From Piscicola geometra (lineage: Eukaryota > Annelida > Clitellata > Hirudinida > Piscicolidae): a DNA stretch of 64,000 bases. The DNA lies in assembly GCA_943735955.1 (NCBI GenBank), contig OX030967.1, forward strand, positions 5,185,083 through 5,249,082, written 5' to 3'. Position numbers and translations under genes: made by a program. The notes under the pieces were generated by a model. The model ran no database searches. It was not told where the DNA came from and worked only from the letters and a program-made list of their open reading frames with translations. Positions 28,901-41,133 of the stretch are shown here, piece after piece (position 1 is the stretch's first letter; each line of letters opens with the position of its first letter).

Positions 28901-31900
28901 GACCGGCAACGCCTATAACGCCTGGATTCCCTGGATTTCCCGCCACACCTGTGTCTCCTGCAAGACCTGTAGCACCGGTAAAACCTGTCCATCCAACCCC
29001 CCCATCAACACCAGCAAAACCAGGAGATCCAGGCTGTCCTGGAGATCCGGCTGATCCTGAAAAGCCTTGTGGTCCTTGTGGGCCTTGGAGCCCTTGTAAA
29101 CCAGGCGACCCTTGTGCCCCTTGTCTCCCAGCTCCTCCAGGGTTCCCAGGCGTTCCAGCTGACCCTGGTAATCCTACCAAACCAGGTAGACCCGTTGGTC
29201 CCAAAGAACCAGGAGTGCCTGGGTTACCGGCCTGACCCACACTGCCTTGAGGACCAGTGAAACCTTGCGGTCCTGTGTCTCCAGGCAAGCCGAGAGGGCC
29301 TGGTGATCCGGGTTGACCACTCGTACCAATCGGCCCTGAGTCACCAATAGCTCCATTTGCTCCTGGACTTCCTATGGATGCGGAGGTAACTGTCATGACT
29401 TTTCTGTCACTACTTTATTTATATATTTAACATTTATTTAACAATGTTGATTCTAACATTTGTAACTAAGTAATATGCAATACATTACTTAGATGCCTAT
29501 TTTTTTTCGATTTTTATTTTACATTTATTTCGTATGATGAGGAATAAAACCCGTTCGTTAGAGTTTATAATTAGTTTTTGGTTACCAACCTTGCGGTCCG
29601 ATTGGTCCTTTGAATCCTTGTTGTCCAGGAAACCCTACACTTCCGGCAGGACCTTATTAAAAAAAGTGAAAAGTTGTTAAAAGCAAAACTTAATTTTTGA
29701 GTTTTATTAAAAAATAAAAAAACTTTTTATTTAGACTAAAAAATAAAAAACTTTTTATTCAGACGAAAAAATTATGTAATTTAACCAGTGTTTCCTTGTG
29801 ATCCTAAACCTCCAGAGATTCCCGGAAGTCCTGGTTGACCTTGTGGGCCTTGCTGTCCTGGAGAGCCATTAGGGCCAGGAACTCCTGTTCAAAAAGTTAT
29901 TTCGATAGTTCAGAAAGATAGTAAAAAATTTAAAAAAATAACTTGTTGAGAGTAAAAATAAATATTTCTTATAATTAAAAGTAAATATATAAAATTAACA
30001 ATTTTCCAACTGATGAAAGCATAATTCACCTGAAACGCCAGGAGCTCCAGTACCTCCTTGCACACCAGGACCTCCCAGCGGACCAAAAGCACCTTGTGCA
30101 CCGGGGGCACCAGAAGGGCCAAGAGAACCAGGTTGTCCTGCCTGTCCTGGACTTCCAGCCACTCCAGGGATACCAGGGGAACCATTTGTACCAGGAAAAC
30201 CAGGCGTTCCGGGTTGGCCAAGCGAACCAGCAGCCCCATTGGGTCCCGTAGGTCCTACTAGTCCGATGTTTCCCGTGTTTCCGGGCAGCCCAGGTGCACC
30301 AGGGGAACCAGTGAATCCAGATTGTCCAACCGATCCTGGAAATCCAGGCTGTCCCGGATTGCCATTGAAGCCTGGAGAGCCTGGTCCTCCTCTTACCCCG
30401 GGAGACCCAGGCAAGCCAGATGACCCGGTGAACCCTGGCAAAGATCAAACTTGATGTTTTAGTTTATTTGAAAAAATACTTTTGAGAAGAAAACATTCTT
30501 TTTGATAAAATACTGTGAAAAATACATCTTGGTTTTTTAAACTAATAATTCAATTGCATTCAAAGTTTCTTTAGTTACTAATTATAAAATATTTATATTG
30601 TTTTTCTCAATCGTTTTAGTTACTCTTGCTGAATATATTTTGATTTCAATTAAAAGTTTTCCAAACCTGTAGCGCCTTGCGAGCCGGGGAATCCAGGACT
30701 TCCAGAAGAGCCAGGTGATCCAGCACTTCCAGGAGCTCCAGCCACTCCAGGTGTCCCTGTGGCTCCTGTGAAGCCCTGAGGCCCATCCAAACCAGGCAAC
30801 CCTGCAGCTCCTGGAGAGCCCAATGGTCCAGCGGGTCCTGTTGGTCCTGTCGAACCCAATGGGCCCGGAGAACCAATAACTCCTGAAAAGTAATAAAAGT
30901 GTTTATTACGTTGTGAGAAACTTTTCTGAAAAATCAAATCAATGAGTTAATCAAATTCACGAATCTTACATGTTTTAATAGACATACAAATATATATTAT
31001 ATATTAGTGTATATGTTGCGGTGTTTCACGCCTGTCAAGAGTGACAGTTGCGTACCTTGATGCATTTTAACAACGTATAATTTTTTAAATATATTTTTAT
31101 TATTTATTTACATTTATAGATTGTATAAACCTTTATTCGATAAAAAGATGTAATTTTGTATGCAAAAAATCAAATAATTGCTCCATACCAGCTGAGCCTG
31201 GAAATCCCGGGAGTCCAGTAGCTCCGAGCTGTCCAGGTGTTCCATCCGTGCCACGATTACCCGCCTGACCCGATGGTCCAGTGGGTCCACTTGGTCCAGA
31301 AGGTCCTGCCGGTCCGGGAAGGCCTTGAGGTCCGGCAAAACCAGGCTGTCCAGGAGTTCCAGAAGCGCCTGCAGATCCAGGTGCTCCAGCTAATCCAGTA
31401 GCTCCTTCAGGGCCTGGAAACCCTGGGGCTCCAGAGGGTCCAGTGAATCCAGGAGCACCTGGCAATCCCGGAAGACCTGCACCACCGGGAAAACCAGCAC
31501 TGCCCGGGGAACCAGTGTTTCCCGTAGGACCTAGTTGACCAGGGTTACCAGGAGTTCCCGGGTTGCCCGCTGGTCCAATTACACCTTGTACCCCGGGTAG
31601 ACCTGCAACTCCGACTGTTCCAGGCAAACCAGGCTGTCCTGTATTGCCTTGAATACCTTTAAATCCTGGTTGGCCTGAAAAGCCTTGTTCTCCCTGGAAA
31701 CCAGGAGACCCATTGGGTCCTGGTGATCCAGAAAAACCTGCATATATTGAACAATTAGTGGTATAATTCATCATGAATTAAAACATTTAAATATTTAAAG
31801 TACTCATTTCATGAAAGAAATTCAACAATAAATAATAAAAAGAATAGAAACTCATAAAAATCACCTTGTGGACCAACATCGCCAGTGACTCCTTGGACTC

Positions 31901-34900
31901 CCTGCTGGCCAGGTGCACCAGGGCCTCCAGGAAACCCTCCAGAGCCACTTCTTCCAGTCGGTCCAGTGTCTCCAGGCGCTCCCTGTGTTCCAGGCAGACC
32001 CGGAGAGCCTTTCAAACCACTTTGTCCATTCAAGCCTGGATTTCCAGGCGCTCCAGGACCCCCAGACGCGCCGGTTCCTCCTGGTGAACCCTTGACTCCT
32101 GCTTGGCCTGGCTGTCCCTGGTTTCCTGGGTCTCCTTGCCTTCCCGCTGGTCCAGTGAAGCCGGGTCCTCCATTAAGACCTGGTAAGCCTGGAGCTCCAG
32201 GTGATCCCACAACACCCGGAAAGCCCACTCCGCCAGAATTGCCTGTGTATGAAATACATTTTAAAACAGTGTATTTTTTATTTTAAAACTTAAAAAAAAA
32301 AGAATTTTGAAAACAACGTATAAAAACACAAAAATAAAAATCATAACTAAAAAACGAAAACCCCACATAAAGATCTCCGGTTAATGTACTCATGAAGCAT
32401 GAATAATTCTATGATGCACACATGAGCGACATGGCTTACCGGGCAGTCCAGGGCTTCCAGCGGGTCCAGTGGCTCCCAGAGGACCAGAAATACCTGGAGA
32501 ACCCGTATCTCCCGCGGCACCAGCACTGCCTGGCAAGCCTACAGCTCCGACAGCCCCTGGAGAACCGGGTAGACCACTATTTCCTGTGTCTCCTTGCTGG
32601 CCAGCTCTTCCGTTTCCTCCAGGTGCACCTGAAGGACCTTGAGGTCCTGGGAAAAAATGAAAAAGGTTTAATTATTTTCAAGGAAATTAATTAATGAAAT
32701 AGGATAGCTAGCTATAAAGCATTAAATACTTGAAATTATATGCTTACCAGGAAATCCTCGATTTCCAGGGTTTCCAGGTGAACCAGCAACTCCAGGAAAG
32801 CCAGTACTTCCAAGAGGCCCAGGACTTCCAGTGGAGCCCTTTGGACCTTGGTTTCCTTGCACTCCTGGTCCACCATTGGGTCCAGTTGGGCCTGGTTGAC
32901 CAGCAGGTCCTGTGTTTCCAATGGGACCGGGGTTTCCAGGAGCTCCAGGACTTCCTGGAGAACCCCTGTCTCCCGGCAGACCAGCATCTCCTGGGCTCCC
33001 AGGAAAGCCTGCAGGTCCTGAAACACCTTTGCTGCCTGGTGTGGAAGAATCAATCGAAAAACTTTTCGACACCAAACTATTTTATTTTTCAGAAATCAAT
33101 TGATCAAAGTTATAGTCACTTAAGTTTTATGAGAAAACTAGTTTTAATAAAAATCATGATTTCACTCAAATAATAATTCTACCTGGAGATCCTAGGCTAC
33201 CGGGTGATCCAGGGGAGCCAGAAGGTCCAATGCTTCCACTGGCTCCAGTACCGCCTGTTTGACCTTGCGTACCAGGCAATCCTGGACTTCCATTAGCACC
33301 CGGACTGCCAGCCGAACCAGCAGGACCAGTGTCTCCTTGGATACCAGCGTTACCAGGCACCCCTGGAGTGCCTGGAGAGCCAGATGGTCCAGTCATTCCT
33401 GCTGGACCAGGTGCTCCGGGAGATCCAGGTGGACCTTGTGAACCAGGAGTTCCTGGAAATCCTGTGGAACCCGGAGCTCCTTGACTGCCTGGCAAGCCTG
33501 GAGCTCCTTGAACGCCTGGATTTCCAGACACTCCAACGAGACCAGTTAATCCTTGAGGGCCTGCTGAACCTGTCGCCCCTTTCACACCTGGAGACCCCAC
33601 AAAACCACTGGCCCCTGTGTTACCAGCCTCCCCAGGTCTTCCTGAAAAACCTGTCGATCCAGCTGGGCCCGGACCACCCGGCTGACCTGGACTGCCTGCT
33701 GTACCTGTGAAGCCTGTGTCTCCTGGAGCGCCTGTAGCAGAAAAACAGTTTAGTAAAAAAGATTTTTGTTATTAAAAAAATTATTAATTATATCTAAATT
33801 TGTAAAGTGGATTTAGGATTTCTCTAAAGCTGCCGCTGTGGCTTTGCTTGAAATAGTAATCAAAAGATTAAGATCCCACCTGCTGGACCAGGTGCGCCTG
33901 GTGACCCATTAGGAGAAGGGTCACCAAGAGGGCCACTCGCTCCAGGACCGCCTTGACTTCCAGGAGCTCCAGCCACACCTGGAAGACCAGGAGCGCCTGG
34001 GTTGCCAGCTTGACCTGGTAAACCATTCAATCCCGGAGAACCCGCAGGCCCTAGCCTTCCTGGAGCCCCCGCGAGACCCGTAGATCCTGGAAAGCCAGGT
34101 AAACCATCGCTTCCTGTGGCGCCTTTCGTGCCGGTTAAGCCTGTGCCCCCTGGTGCCCCAGGGAATCCTGCACTGCCAGCTTGACCACTTGGGCCTGGAC
34201 TGCCTTTTGGACCTGTCGCACCGCTGTCCCCATCAATACCTGGAACACCTACATTACCCGTGAAGCCTTGCTGGCCAGAAGAACCTGGTAGCCCATTTGG
34301 ACCGGCCACACCAGGTAAACCTGTGAGTTAAAGTTGAAATAAAAAAACAACTTGATTTATTTAGTGTATTTTAAATATATATAAAATAAATTAAACAATG
34401 GAAGAAAAAAGAATTTTTTGAAATGTGAAATAAATTTGCAGCCTAACAAAGAAAAAAACTTTTAACTGACCAACAATGCCGGGCTGACCGGGAGAGCCAG
34501 CACTACCAGGCGCGCCTTTAGAGCCCACGTCTCCAGCATCTCCTGGGAGTCCAGTTGCCCCAGCAGACCCCGGTGTTCCAGTAAATCCCTTTGAGCCATC
34601 CTGACCCGGAAAGCCAGGTGCCCCATTTAAGCCCGGATTTCCAGAAGGTCCGGGTGCCCCTGGGGTTCCAGTGTTTCCGGGAGTTCCCAGTGGCCCTGTA
34701 GCTCCAGGCTGGCCCCTGTCTCCAACTGGTCCAGTGAAGCCTTGTGGGCCTGTTGGGCCTGGAAAACCTTGGAATCCTGTATTGCCCGGAGTGCCTGCAC
34801 TGCCTCTCGGACCAGGAACCCCAGGACCACCGTTTTGACCTTAAAAGTAGTTTTGTATTTAATCACAATAACACAAATTAGTAATAAGTAATTTTCCAAT

Positions 34901-37900
34901 AATATAGTTTTAAAATATATACAAATAATTTTTTTAATATTAATGTATTATAATATGCAAACTCATACCGGGTGTCCCAGGGGAACCAGCAGACCCTGGG
35001 TTTCCTTTGGTACCCGGTAGACCAACTGGTCCAGAGAGGCCTGTAGGACCAGTGGGTCCAGGCAGCCCTGGGAAGCCCTGAGATCCGGGTCCTCCAGGAA
35101 TGCCTTGGTTTCCAGAAATTCCGTTGTTACCAGGAAGACCTGGTTGGCCACTAGGTCCTGTTGAACCAGCTGGACCAGGTGCGCCGTTGTTGCCTTGGGG
35201 AGGGTGAGTTGGGTTGGAGTCTGGTTTTTATGTAGCGATCCGTTAATAATCACATGGATTATTTAATTAATAATGACATGAAAGCAAATTAAATTATAAA
35301 TGTTTAATAAATTGAAAATTTTAAATAGTTTTATACTATTATTAACATCTACATATTCCTTACTAAATTCTTGATTGGAAAATACAGAACCTGGATTTCC
35401 CGGTAAGCCTTTCTCTCCTGGAAGACCAAGACCACCCAGTGGTCCTTTAGAGCCAGGAAGTCCTATTGTTCCTTTGAGGCCTGGGAGACCTATCGTACCA
35501 GTAGCCCCTATGCTTCCTGATCGACCAGTGGCTCCGGTGGGCCCAGGGGCTCCTGCCTGACCTGGAAACCCGGCTTGGCCATTTGGACCTACACTGCCTG
35601 TGCCCCCTGTGAATCCCACTCCTCCTGTGGGCCCTGGACGTCCAGGAAAGCCGATGGAACCAGGGGTCCCGTCTTGACCATTCAGTCCTGGCTGGCCTGA
35701 ATTTCCTGTTGTAAATTTGGGTTCATGTTAATCATTCAGTGAAACTACGTTATATTTTTTGCTATTCATAAATACCAGATTTAAATTATTAAATCTTATA
35801 AATGCAATACTGAATCATTTATTTTTAAAAAATGTTAAATTAAAAGTTGAATCGTAAAAAAATTTATAACTTTTGATACTCACCTTGCAAACCGGTTGCG
35901 CCTTCAAATCCCGTTGCTCCTTGTGGCCCAGTGGGTCCTTGAGGGCCGGGATTTCCAGGTGACCCGGGAAAGCCAGAATTTCCTGGATTTCCTGGAAGCC
36001 CTAGAGAGCCAGTCGCTCCAGTGAATCCGATAGTTCCTGCAGTTCCTGGGAAACCGGGAAGTCCTGGCAGGCCAATGGGTCCAGTCTGCCCAAGAGGACC
36101 TGAAGAACCTGGTAAACCAGCTGCTCCTGGACCTCCCGAAACCCCAGGTTGTCCTTGAACGCCCTGTGAGCCAGCATTGCCTGGGAGTCCTGGTGCCCCT
36201 TTCGAGCCGGGAGAACCAGTGCTGCCAGCATTTCCATTCAGTCCAGGTAAGCCAGCATTGCCAGGGTTTCCCGCTGGCCCTAAGATGCCAGTGTCTCCCG
36301 GAAGTCCTGGAAAGCCTGTTCCTCCAGCCTGTCCAGGAGTGCCTGCACTTCCAACTCTCCCTGGTCCGCCTGCTGGTCCTTGTGCTCCGGGACTTCCGGC
36401 CGGACCAAACCCTCCAGGGTTTCCTGACGGTCCTTTAGGGCCAGCAGGACCAGGAGCACCATTTGTTCCAGGATTTCCAGTGTCTCCAGCCTGTCCCGGT
36501 TGACCTTGTGATCCGGGTAGTCCATCACTGCCCGGCGCTCCTGGAAGCCCGTTGGAGCCTGGAAAGCCAGCAATTCCTAATGGCCCGGGTTGACCACTTT
36601 GTCCCTGAGGTCCCGTAACACCTGGGTCACCAGCAGCTCCTGTTCGCCCAATAGCCCCTCTCACTCCCACCACTCCAGTTGGCCCTAATGGTCCGGTCGA
36701 TCCTGTGGCACCCGGAAGACCAATCCCTCCAACGTTTCCAATCTGACCAGATAATCCAGTACCTCCGATGGAACCTGTGTCTCCAACAGGACCTGGGTCT
36801 CCCTTGATACCTGTAGCTCCTATACCATTGCTAGGTCCCGGGGGCCCGGGAGCACCCGTACCGCCTGTAGATCCTTGCTGACCTGGCGCCCCTAGCGGTC
36901 CCTGAACTCCTTGGAAGCCCACTCCTCCCGCTGCCCCAGTCGATCCAACGGGTCCAGGATTGCCTGGGATACCATCTATTCCGGGGGGACCTTGACCGCC
37001 AGGAAAGCCTGGACTCCCGTTAGGCCCTGGTGCACCAAGATTTCCAAGAGCTCCTTGCTGACCCACACCACCAGTATCACCTATTGGTCCTGGTAAACCA
37101 GTTGCTCCCACCTGTCCTATTGGCCCAGTTGGTCCAGGCAAGCCTGTGTTGCCAGTTCCTCCTTTTTGCCCTACAAAACCGGGAAATCCAGGATTTCCTG
37201 CGAGACCAGTGGAACCTCTAGGACCAGTATCACCAGGGGCTCCATCATTTCCTCTCGCGCCAGGAAAGCCTGGAGAACCAGGAGATCCGGGTATTCCCAC
37301 AACTCCTTTGGCTTGAGATCCCCCTGGAGTTCCTGGCAATCCGGGAGGTCCTGCAACTCCAGGGCTTCCGAACATCCCCACAGAACCACTAGGACCCGTG
37401 CTGCCCTTTGTGCCTACTGGTCCCGGGTCACCAGGACTCCCTTCGGGTCCTGGAGGTCCTTTAAGTCCTGCTGGTCCAGGATTACCTGGAAACCCTTGAG
37501 AGCCTGGATTGCCTGTTTGAATTTATTATTGTTATAAATATTCTAGAAGTTTGTTTTTGCTTAACAAATTCAACATTGTGCATCCTTCTCACAAACCTAA
37601 GACTCCTGGAGCGCCTCTCCCGCCTTCAGGTCCTGTGAAACCGGTCGTTCCGGTGTCTCCAGGTACTCCTTGAGCTCCTGGAAATCCAGTGGCTCCTAGA
37701 ATTCCTGGAGAACCTTTGATGCCTGGAATGCCTGCAGAACCTGGAATTCCCGCAAGTCCTGGGGGGCCCTGCTGCCCTGGATCACCCTTGCCTCCTTGTC
37801 CACTACCCGAAGGTCCTGTGTTTCCAACTAGTCCCGTGTCACCTTGTGCCCCCTGTGGTCCTGGTAGACCTGGATTTCCGTTTGGCCCACTCGGCCCAGG

Positions 37901-40900
37901 AAGACCAGGTGACCCAGGCATTCCTACAATGCCTGGATCACCATTCGGGCCAATTGTTCCTCTGTCCCCTGATGGGCCTTTGAGTCCCGGAAAACCAATG
38001 TTTCCTATGGGACCAGGTGGTCCCTGAACGCCATTTCCTCCAGGGTTTCCTGGTAGGCCTTGCGGCCCAGTGGCCCCTGTCGATCCTATTATGGGCTCAC
38101 CTTGAGCACTTGGTCCTGGGGGTCCTCTGGGTCCTTTTGCGCCAACAGATCCTAAAACTCCCGGTGCACCTACAAAGCCGGGATCTCCTGTGACGCCTTG
38201 TGCTCCTGTGTAACCAGTCTGGCCAGGGGGACCACTACTTCCTGTAGATCCAACAGGACCAAGAGCTCCTTGAAAACCGAGAAATCCAGTACTTCCTGTG
38301 GCGCCCTGCTGTCCTGGAGGACCTGTCGACCCTGATGCGCCTGTGTTGCCAGTGTTTCCAAAAGGTCCTCTGCTGCCAGGACCTCCATCCACTCCCTTCG
38401 GACCAGGAGAACCCCCTATAGTTGGTCCAGGAAGTCCTGTATCTCCCTTTCGACCAACTCCTCCAGGAAAGCCCACCCTTCCAGTAGCTCCCACATCTCC
38501 AGTGTCTCCAACTTGGCCCACATCTCCAAGAGTTCCTAGCCTGCCTTGTGGTCCATCAGGTCCTGTAAAGCCCGTGCCTCCTCTGAGTCCTGTCGAGCCC
38601 TGTACTCCAGTGTCGCCTGGAGGTCCTGGAGCATTTGCCCCTCCTGTCGCTCCTGGGAAGCCAGTACTGCCGATTCCTCCGTCCTCACCTGCAGGTATGA
38701 GCTTGGCTAAAAAAAATTCAACAAATAGAACGCGTTTTATTTTTATATTCAATACTCAACCATATGTTTTTTTGACTTTTTAATTATAAAAGATGAAAAG
38801 TGCTGGTCACTTTGTTTCGTTTTTTCATTTATATTTTTTTCTCTTACAACCTTTACTTCCCGGTGGTCCTGTAGCTCCATCACTACCAACAGGCCCTTGA
38901 GCACCTGGTGGTCCTGGGAAGCCTGGTGGAGTTTTTAAAATGAATTATTTCTTTAAAGGTAGAACAAAATCTATATATTTAAAACATAATTATTAAATTA
39001 GTGATTCTTCTATTCGTACCTAGAAATCCTTTCTAGTAAATATTAGTTGTATTTACTTAAGTTAAAGTTAATGTTAAAGTCAATCTGAATGCCTAGGAAT
39101 TACAGCAAATGGTATAAAAGATTCATGATCAAAATGGAATGACAGTTTATTTTTCCTTGTTTGAATATAATCAAAAAATTATTGAAAATTATAAACAATT
39201 AATAAATATATACTTTTGATTTTTTAAAGTTTACTTTTCACGCCCAATAATTACCATAGTTACTAAATTTTCATACTCAAAGATACCAAATACTACACAA
39301 ATTTTTCATTTTAGTTTAAGTTAATTATTTTCTTTTTAATAATATGATGCACTTCAAATTAAAATAATTTAACAAAATTTTATAAATTAATAAGGGCATT
39401 TCAAATAATTTCAAATAAAATAAAATAATTTCTATAGCGCCCTCTCATCAAATTCATTAACCATACTTACTCGGGTCCACACGAACGGCCATAGCAAAGA
39501 AGGAATTGTCGACAATGTTGGCCATGATGGTTTCATTAGGAGCTGGGAAGTTGATGTTGTTGGGGTTGAGGTTGTAGGTGAGAGTTCTGTACTGCGGGTT
39601 GAGGTATCGAGAAACAGGGAAGATATTGCTGTCGATCCTGATGCCTATCTTGTCATTCCTGTCGACTAGAATCTTGCCGATTGGCTCCACCTGAGTTTGT
39701 GGTGAGGTAGATTGGAAGGTTGAAGTGGTGTTATGGAGGTTCTGTGTTTGATTCCAAACCTAAGTTATATTATACCTACGCATATATTTATTTAACAACT
39801 ATATAACCAAAAGTATAAATATAATTAGATATTAATGTATGAACAGATATTAATTTACTTAAAAATGGATCAAAAAACGCACGGTGTAAACGAATCCCTG
39901 GTTCGAACTAAAGTCACTGTCAACGACGAAGCGCTCTTGCCACACGAGGGTGAAGGAGTCGGCAGTGTTGAGGAGGGGCCGCCATATTTGGGCACGAACT
40001 GTTATCGCTTGTGGCTGTGGCAGCGAGTGGACGTGGAAAGCCTTCAAAAAACCTGGGTGGTCATGATGATGATGATGATGGTAGGAGGGTGGTGATGGTA
40101 ATGATGACGATGATGGTGATGAGAAGAAAGGAGAAGGTGGAATTTAAGAGAAAGAATGAAGGCTTAACGCTAACGTAAAAATGATATATTTTTGTAAATG
40201 AAGAACGAGTTTAGTTTCATAATGGAATTTAACGTTCTTATAAATCAATTAAATTTTAAATTATAATTTTAAAAAACAAAGTTTTCATTAATTAAAAATA
40301 GAATTTAACCCGTGATAAGAGTAGATTGAGTATCGATGAAAATCTTGAAGGCTCCAACAGTGTTGGGAGTCTGTTGGGGGTTGTATGTGACGTTGTTGCC
40401 GTACAACCCTTGGTAGCCTGGGTACGAAAAGACTAGGCTGTCTGGAAGGAGGGTTGTGAAATGGGAGGGGGGGAGTTTGGAAAAGTTATTGGGTGAGTGA
40501 ATTAAAAATAATTGGAAATTTAATTGATTTATTAATAAGAAAATTAAGGAGTAAATAGTAGAGTGGGAAAATATGAAGATGGATGAATGGGTGAATTGAT
40601 GGATGAATTGATGGATGAATTGATGGATGGATGATAAGGTGCATGGATGAATGAATTAATTAATGGGTCTATGGATTCGTGGAAAAATGGATCTATTAAC
40701 GGATGGACGAATGGACGGACGAATTGATAGAATGATTAATCACCTGAAGTCTTTGTTATGTTTGCAGCTGAAAAAATAATATTTTTTACAGAATTTTGAA
40801 TAAAAATGACGGGTTTTTATCGAGATAAAAACGTCTGATACAAAAAATTTTTCAACTTAAATGAACAAACTTTTAGTCTTAGCCGTTTAATAAAGACTTA

Positions 40901-41133
40901 TACTAATAATATGAAATAGGTCTCAGTACAGATAGTTCAATAAACTAAAAATTTAATAGTTAATATTAGTTAATAGTTAGTTAATAGCATTTTAAATAGC
41001 AATATGTTAGTAATATGAGTATTAAAATGGAATTATTAGCTCTAAAATCAGTATGATTTAATTGGCACATACTGATTTGAGATCGGCACACTGCCGACAA
41101 CAGCAAAAGCAGCAAAAGTTTGCTTGCTATCAT
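16326..41133 (-). CDS. Giant annelid-cuticle-type collagen with EGF modules and a C-terminal membrane anchor
   Basis: Thirty-seven exons with consistent phases give 5,769 residues; the coding sum, 17,310 nt, is divisible by three. Order: signal peptide (1-18), beta-rich N-terminal domain (to about 202), about 5,190 residues of Gly-X-Y, four EGF-like modules, a juxtamembrane helix, one transmembrane segment (about 5,620-5,648) and a basic Pro/Ser-rich cytoplasmic tail of about 122 residues. There is no fibrillar COLFI or type IV NC1 domain. Y positions are rich in Thr, Pro, Ser and Asn, with little Lys/Arg/Glu. Vestimentiferan worm cuticle collagen is known to be stabilised by glycosylated Thr in Y, so secretion to the epidermal cuticle is inferred. 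At 0.286 nm per residue the helix would be about 1.5 micrometres. The ATG at 41133 begins a Leu-rich signal peptide. The gene lies head to head with GLMP, about 1.9 kb apart. Confidence is high for a collagen and moderate for the cuticle role. Confidence 0.88.
17335..17880. repeat. GTT/GGTT low-complexity introns
   Basis: Two tracts, 17335-17470 and 17693-17880, of GTTGTTGTGGTTG-type sequence in the introns flanking the 17600-17687 EGF exon. On the coding strand they read as CAACAACC ending in acceptor CAG. Confidence 0.75.
18168..18302. repeat. (ACTC)n microsatellite
   Basis: About 33 tetranucleotide units with two variants, ending at the donor of the 18304-18432 exon. On the coding strand the donor reads GTGAGTGAGTGAG, so the 5' splice site is the first unit of the repeat. 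Confidence 0.95.
18440..18640. repeat. GTGAGTGAGTGTTGGAG minisatellite
   Basis: Repeat of about 17 bp, degenerating to GAAAGAGGTGAATT variants, immediately upstream on the coding strand of the 18304-18432 exon. Confidence 0.75.
19078..19190. repeat. TAGTAGTGGTTG tandem repeat
   Basis: About six copies of a 12-bp unit and degenerate flanks in the intron between the last Gly-X-Y exon and the first EGF exon. Confidence 0.75.
19344..38922 (-). other. Collagen exons 6-31: the Gly-X-Y triple-helix block
   Basis: Exons from 5': 38851-38922, 37597-38688, 35884-37512, 35391-35705, 34969-35193, 34471-34839, 33880-34320, 33183-33731, 32748-33035, 32440-32646, 31865-32242, 31189-31737, 30667-30882, 30030-30434, 29786-29884, 29590-29652, 28544-29371, 28243-28431, 27244-28089, 26322-27113, 25624-26199, 23887-25479, 22519-23769, 22256-22408, 20511-22013 and 19344-20282. 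Total 15,567 nt, about 1,730 triplets. Introns after exon 6 split a Gly codon after its first G. All but two exons are exact multiples of 9 nt: 37597-38688 has helix interruptions and 19344-20282 runs past the helix end. Long Pro-rich open frames on the plus strand here are shadows. Confidence 0.92.
39471..40441 (-). other. Collagen exons 3-5: beta-rich N-terminal domain
   Basis: Exons 40310-40441, 39883-40052 and 39471-39690 encode about 170 residues between the signal region and the triple helix. The order of motifs, a strand with [10 protein letters not shown], then [11 protein letters not shown], then KIGIRID, alternates like a beta-sandwich. It resembles an unnamed extracellular domain I associate with QIWRP-type sequences. 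No cysteine is visible, so trimer locking by disulfides does not occur here. N-glycosylation sequons NVT and NET are present. Function unknown; a folding or trimerisation role is inference. Confidence 0.65.
40744..41133 (-). other. Collagen exons 1-2: signal peptide
   Basis: Exon 41073-41133 (donor GTATGT) encodes [20 protein letters not shown], a classical signal peptide with probable cleavage after the CRS region. A 24-nt exon (40744-40767) follows with TANITKTS, including an N-glycosylation sequon. Phase 1 is kept across both. Confidence 0.8.

Noticed and set aside
31032..31047. Perfect 6-bp hairpin CTGTCA-AGAG-TGACAG in a collagen intron
   Set aside because: Short inverted repeats of this size are expected by chance; no other supporting signal.
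19997..38783. Many Pro/Gly-rich plus-strand open frames opposite the collagen
   Set aside because: Antisense shadows: the complement of Gly-Pro-rich codons reads as Pro/Gly/Ser and lacks stops. Splice sites and phases support only the minus strand.
19344..38922. Bacterial collagen-like protein or a fibrillar collagen
   Set aside because: Introns, signal peptide, EGF modules and a flanking animal gene set exclude bacteria; there is no COLFI domain and the exons do not follow the 54-nt rule.
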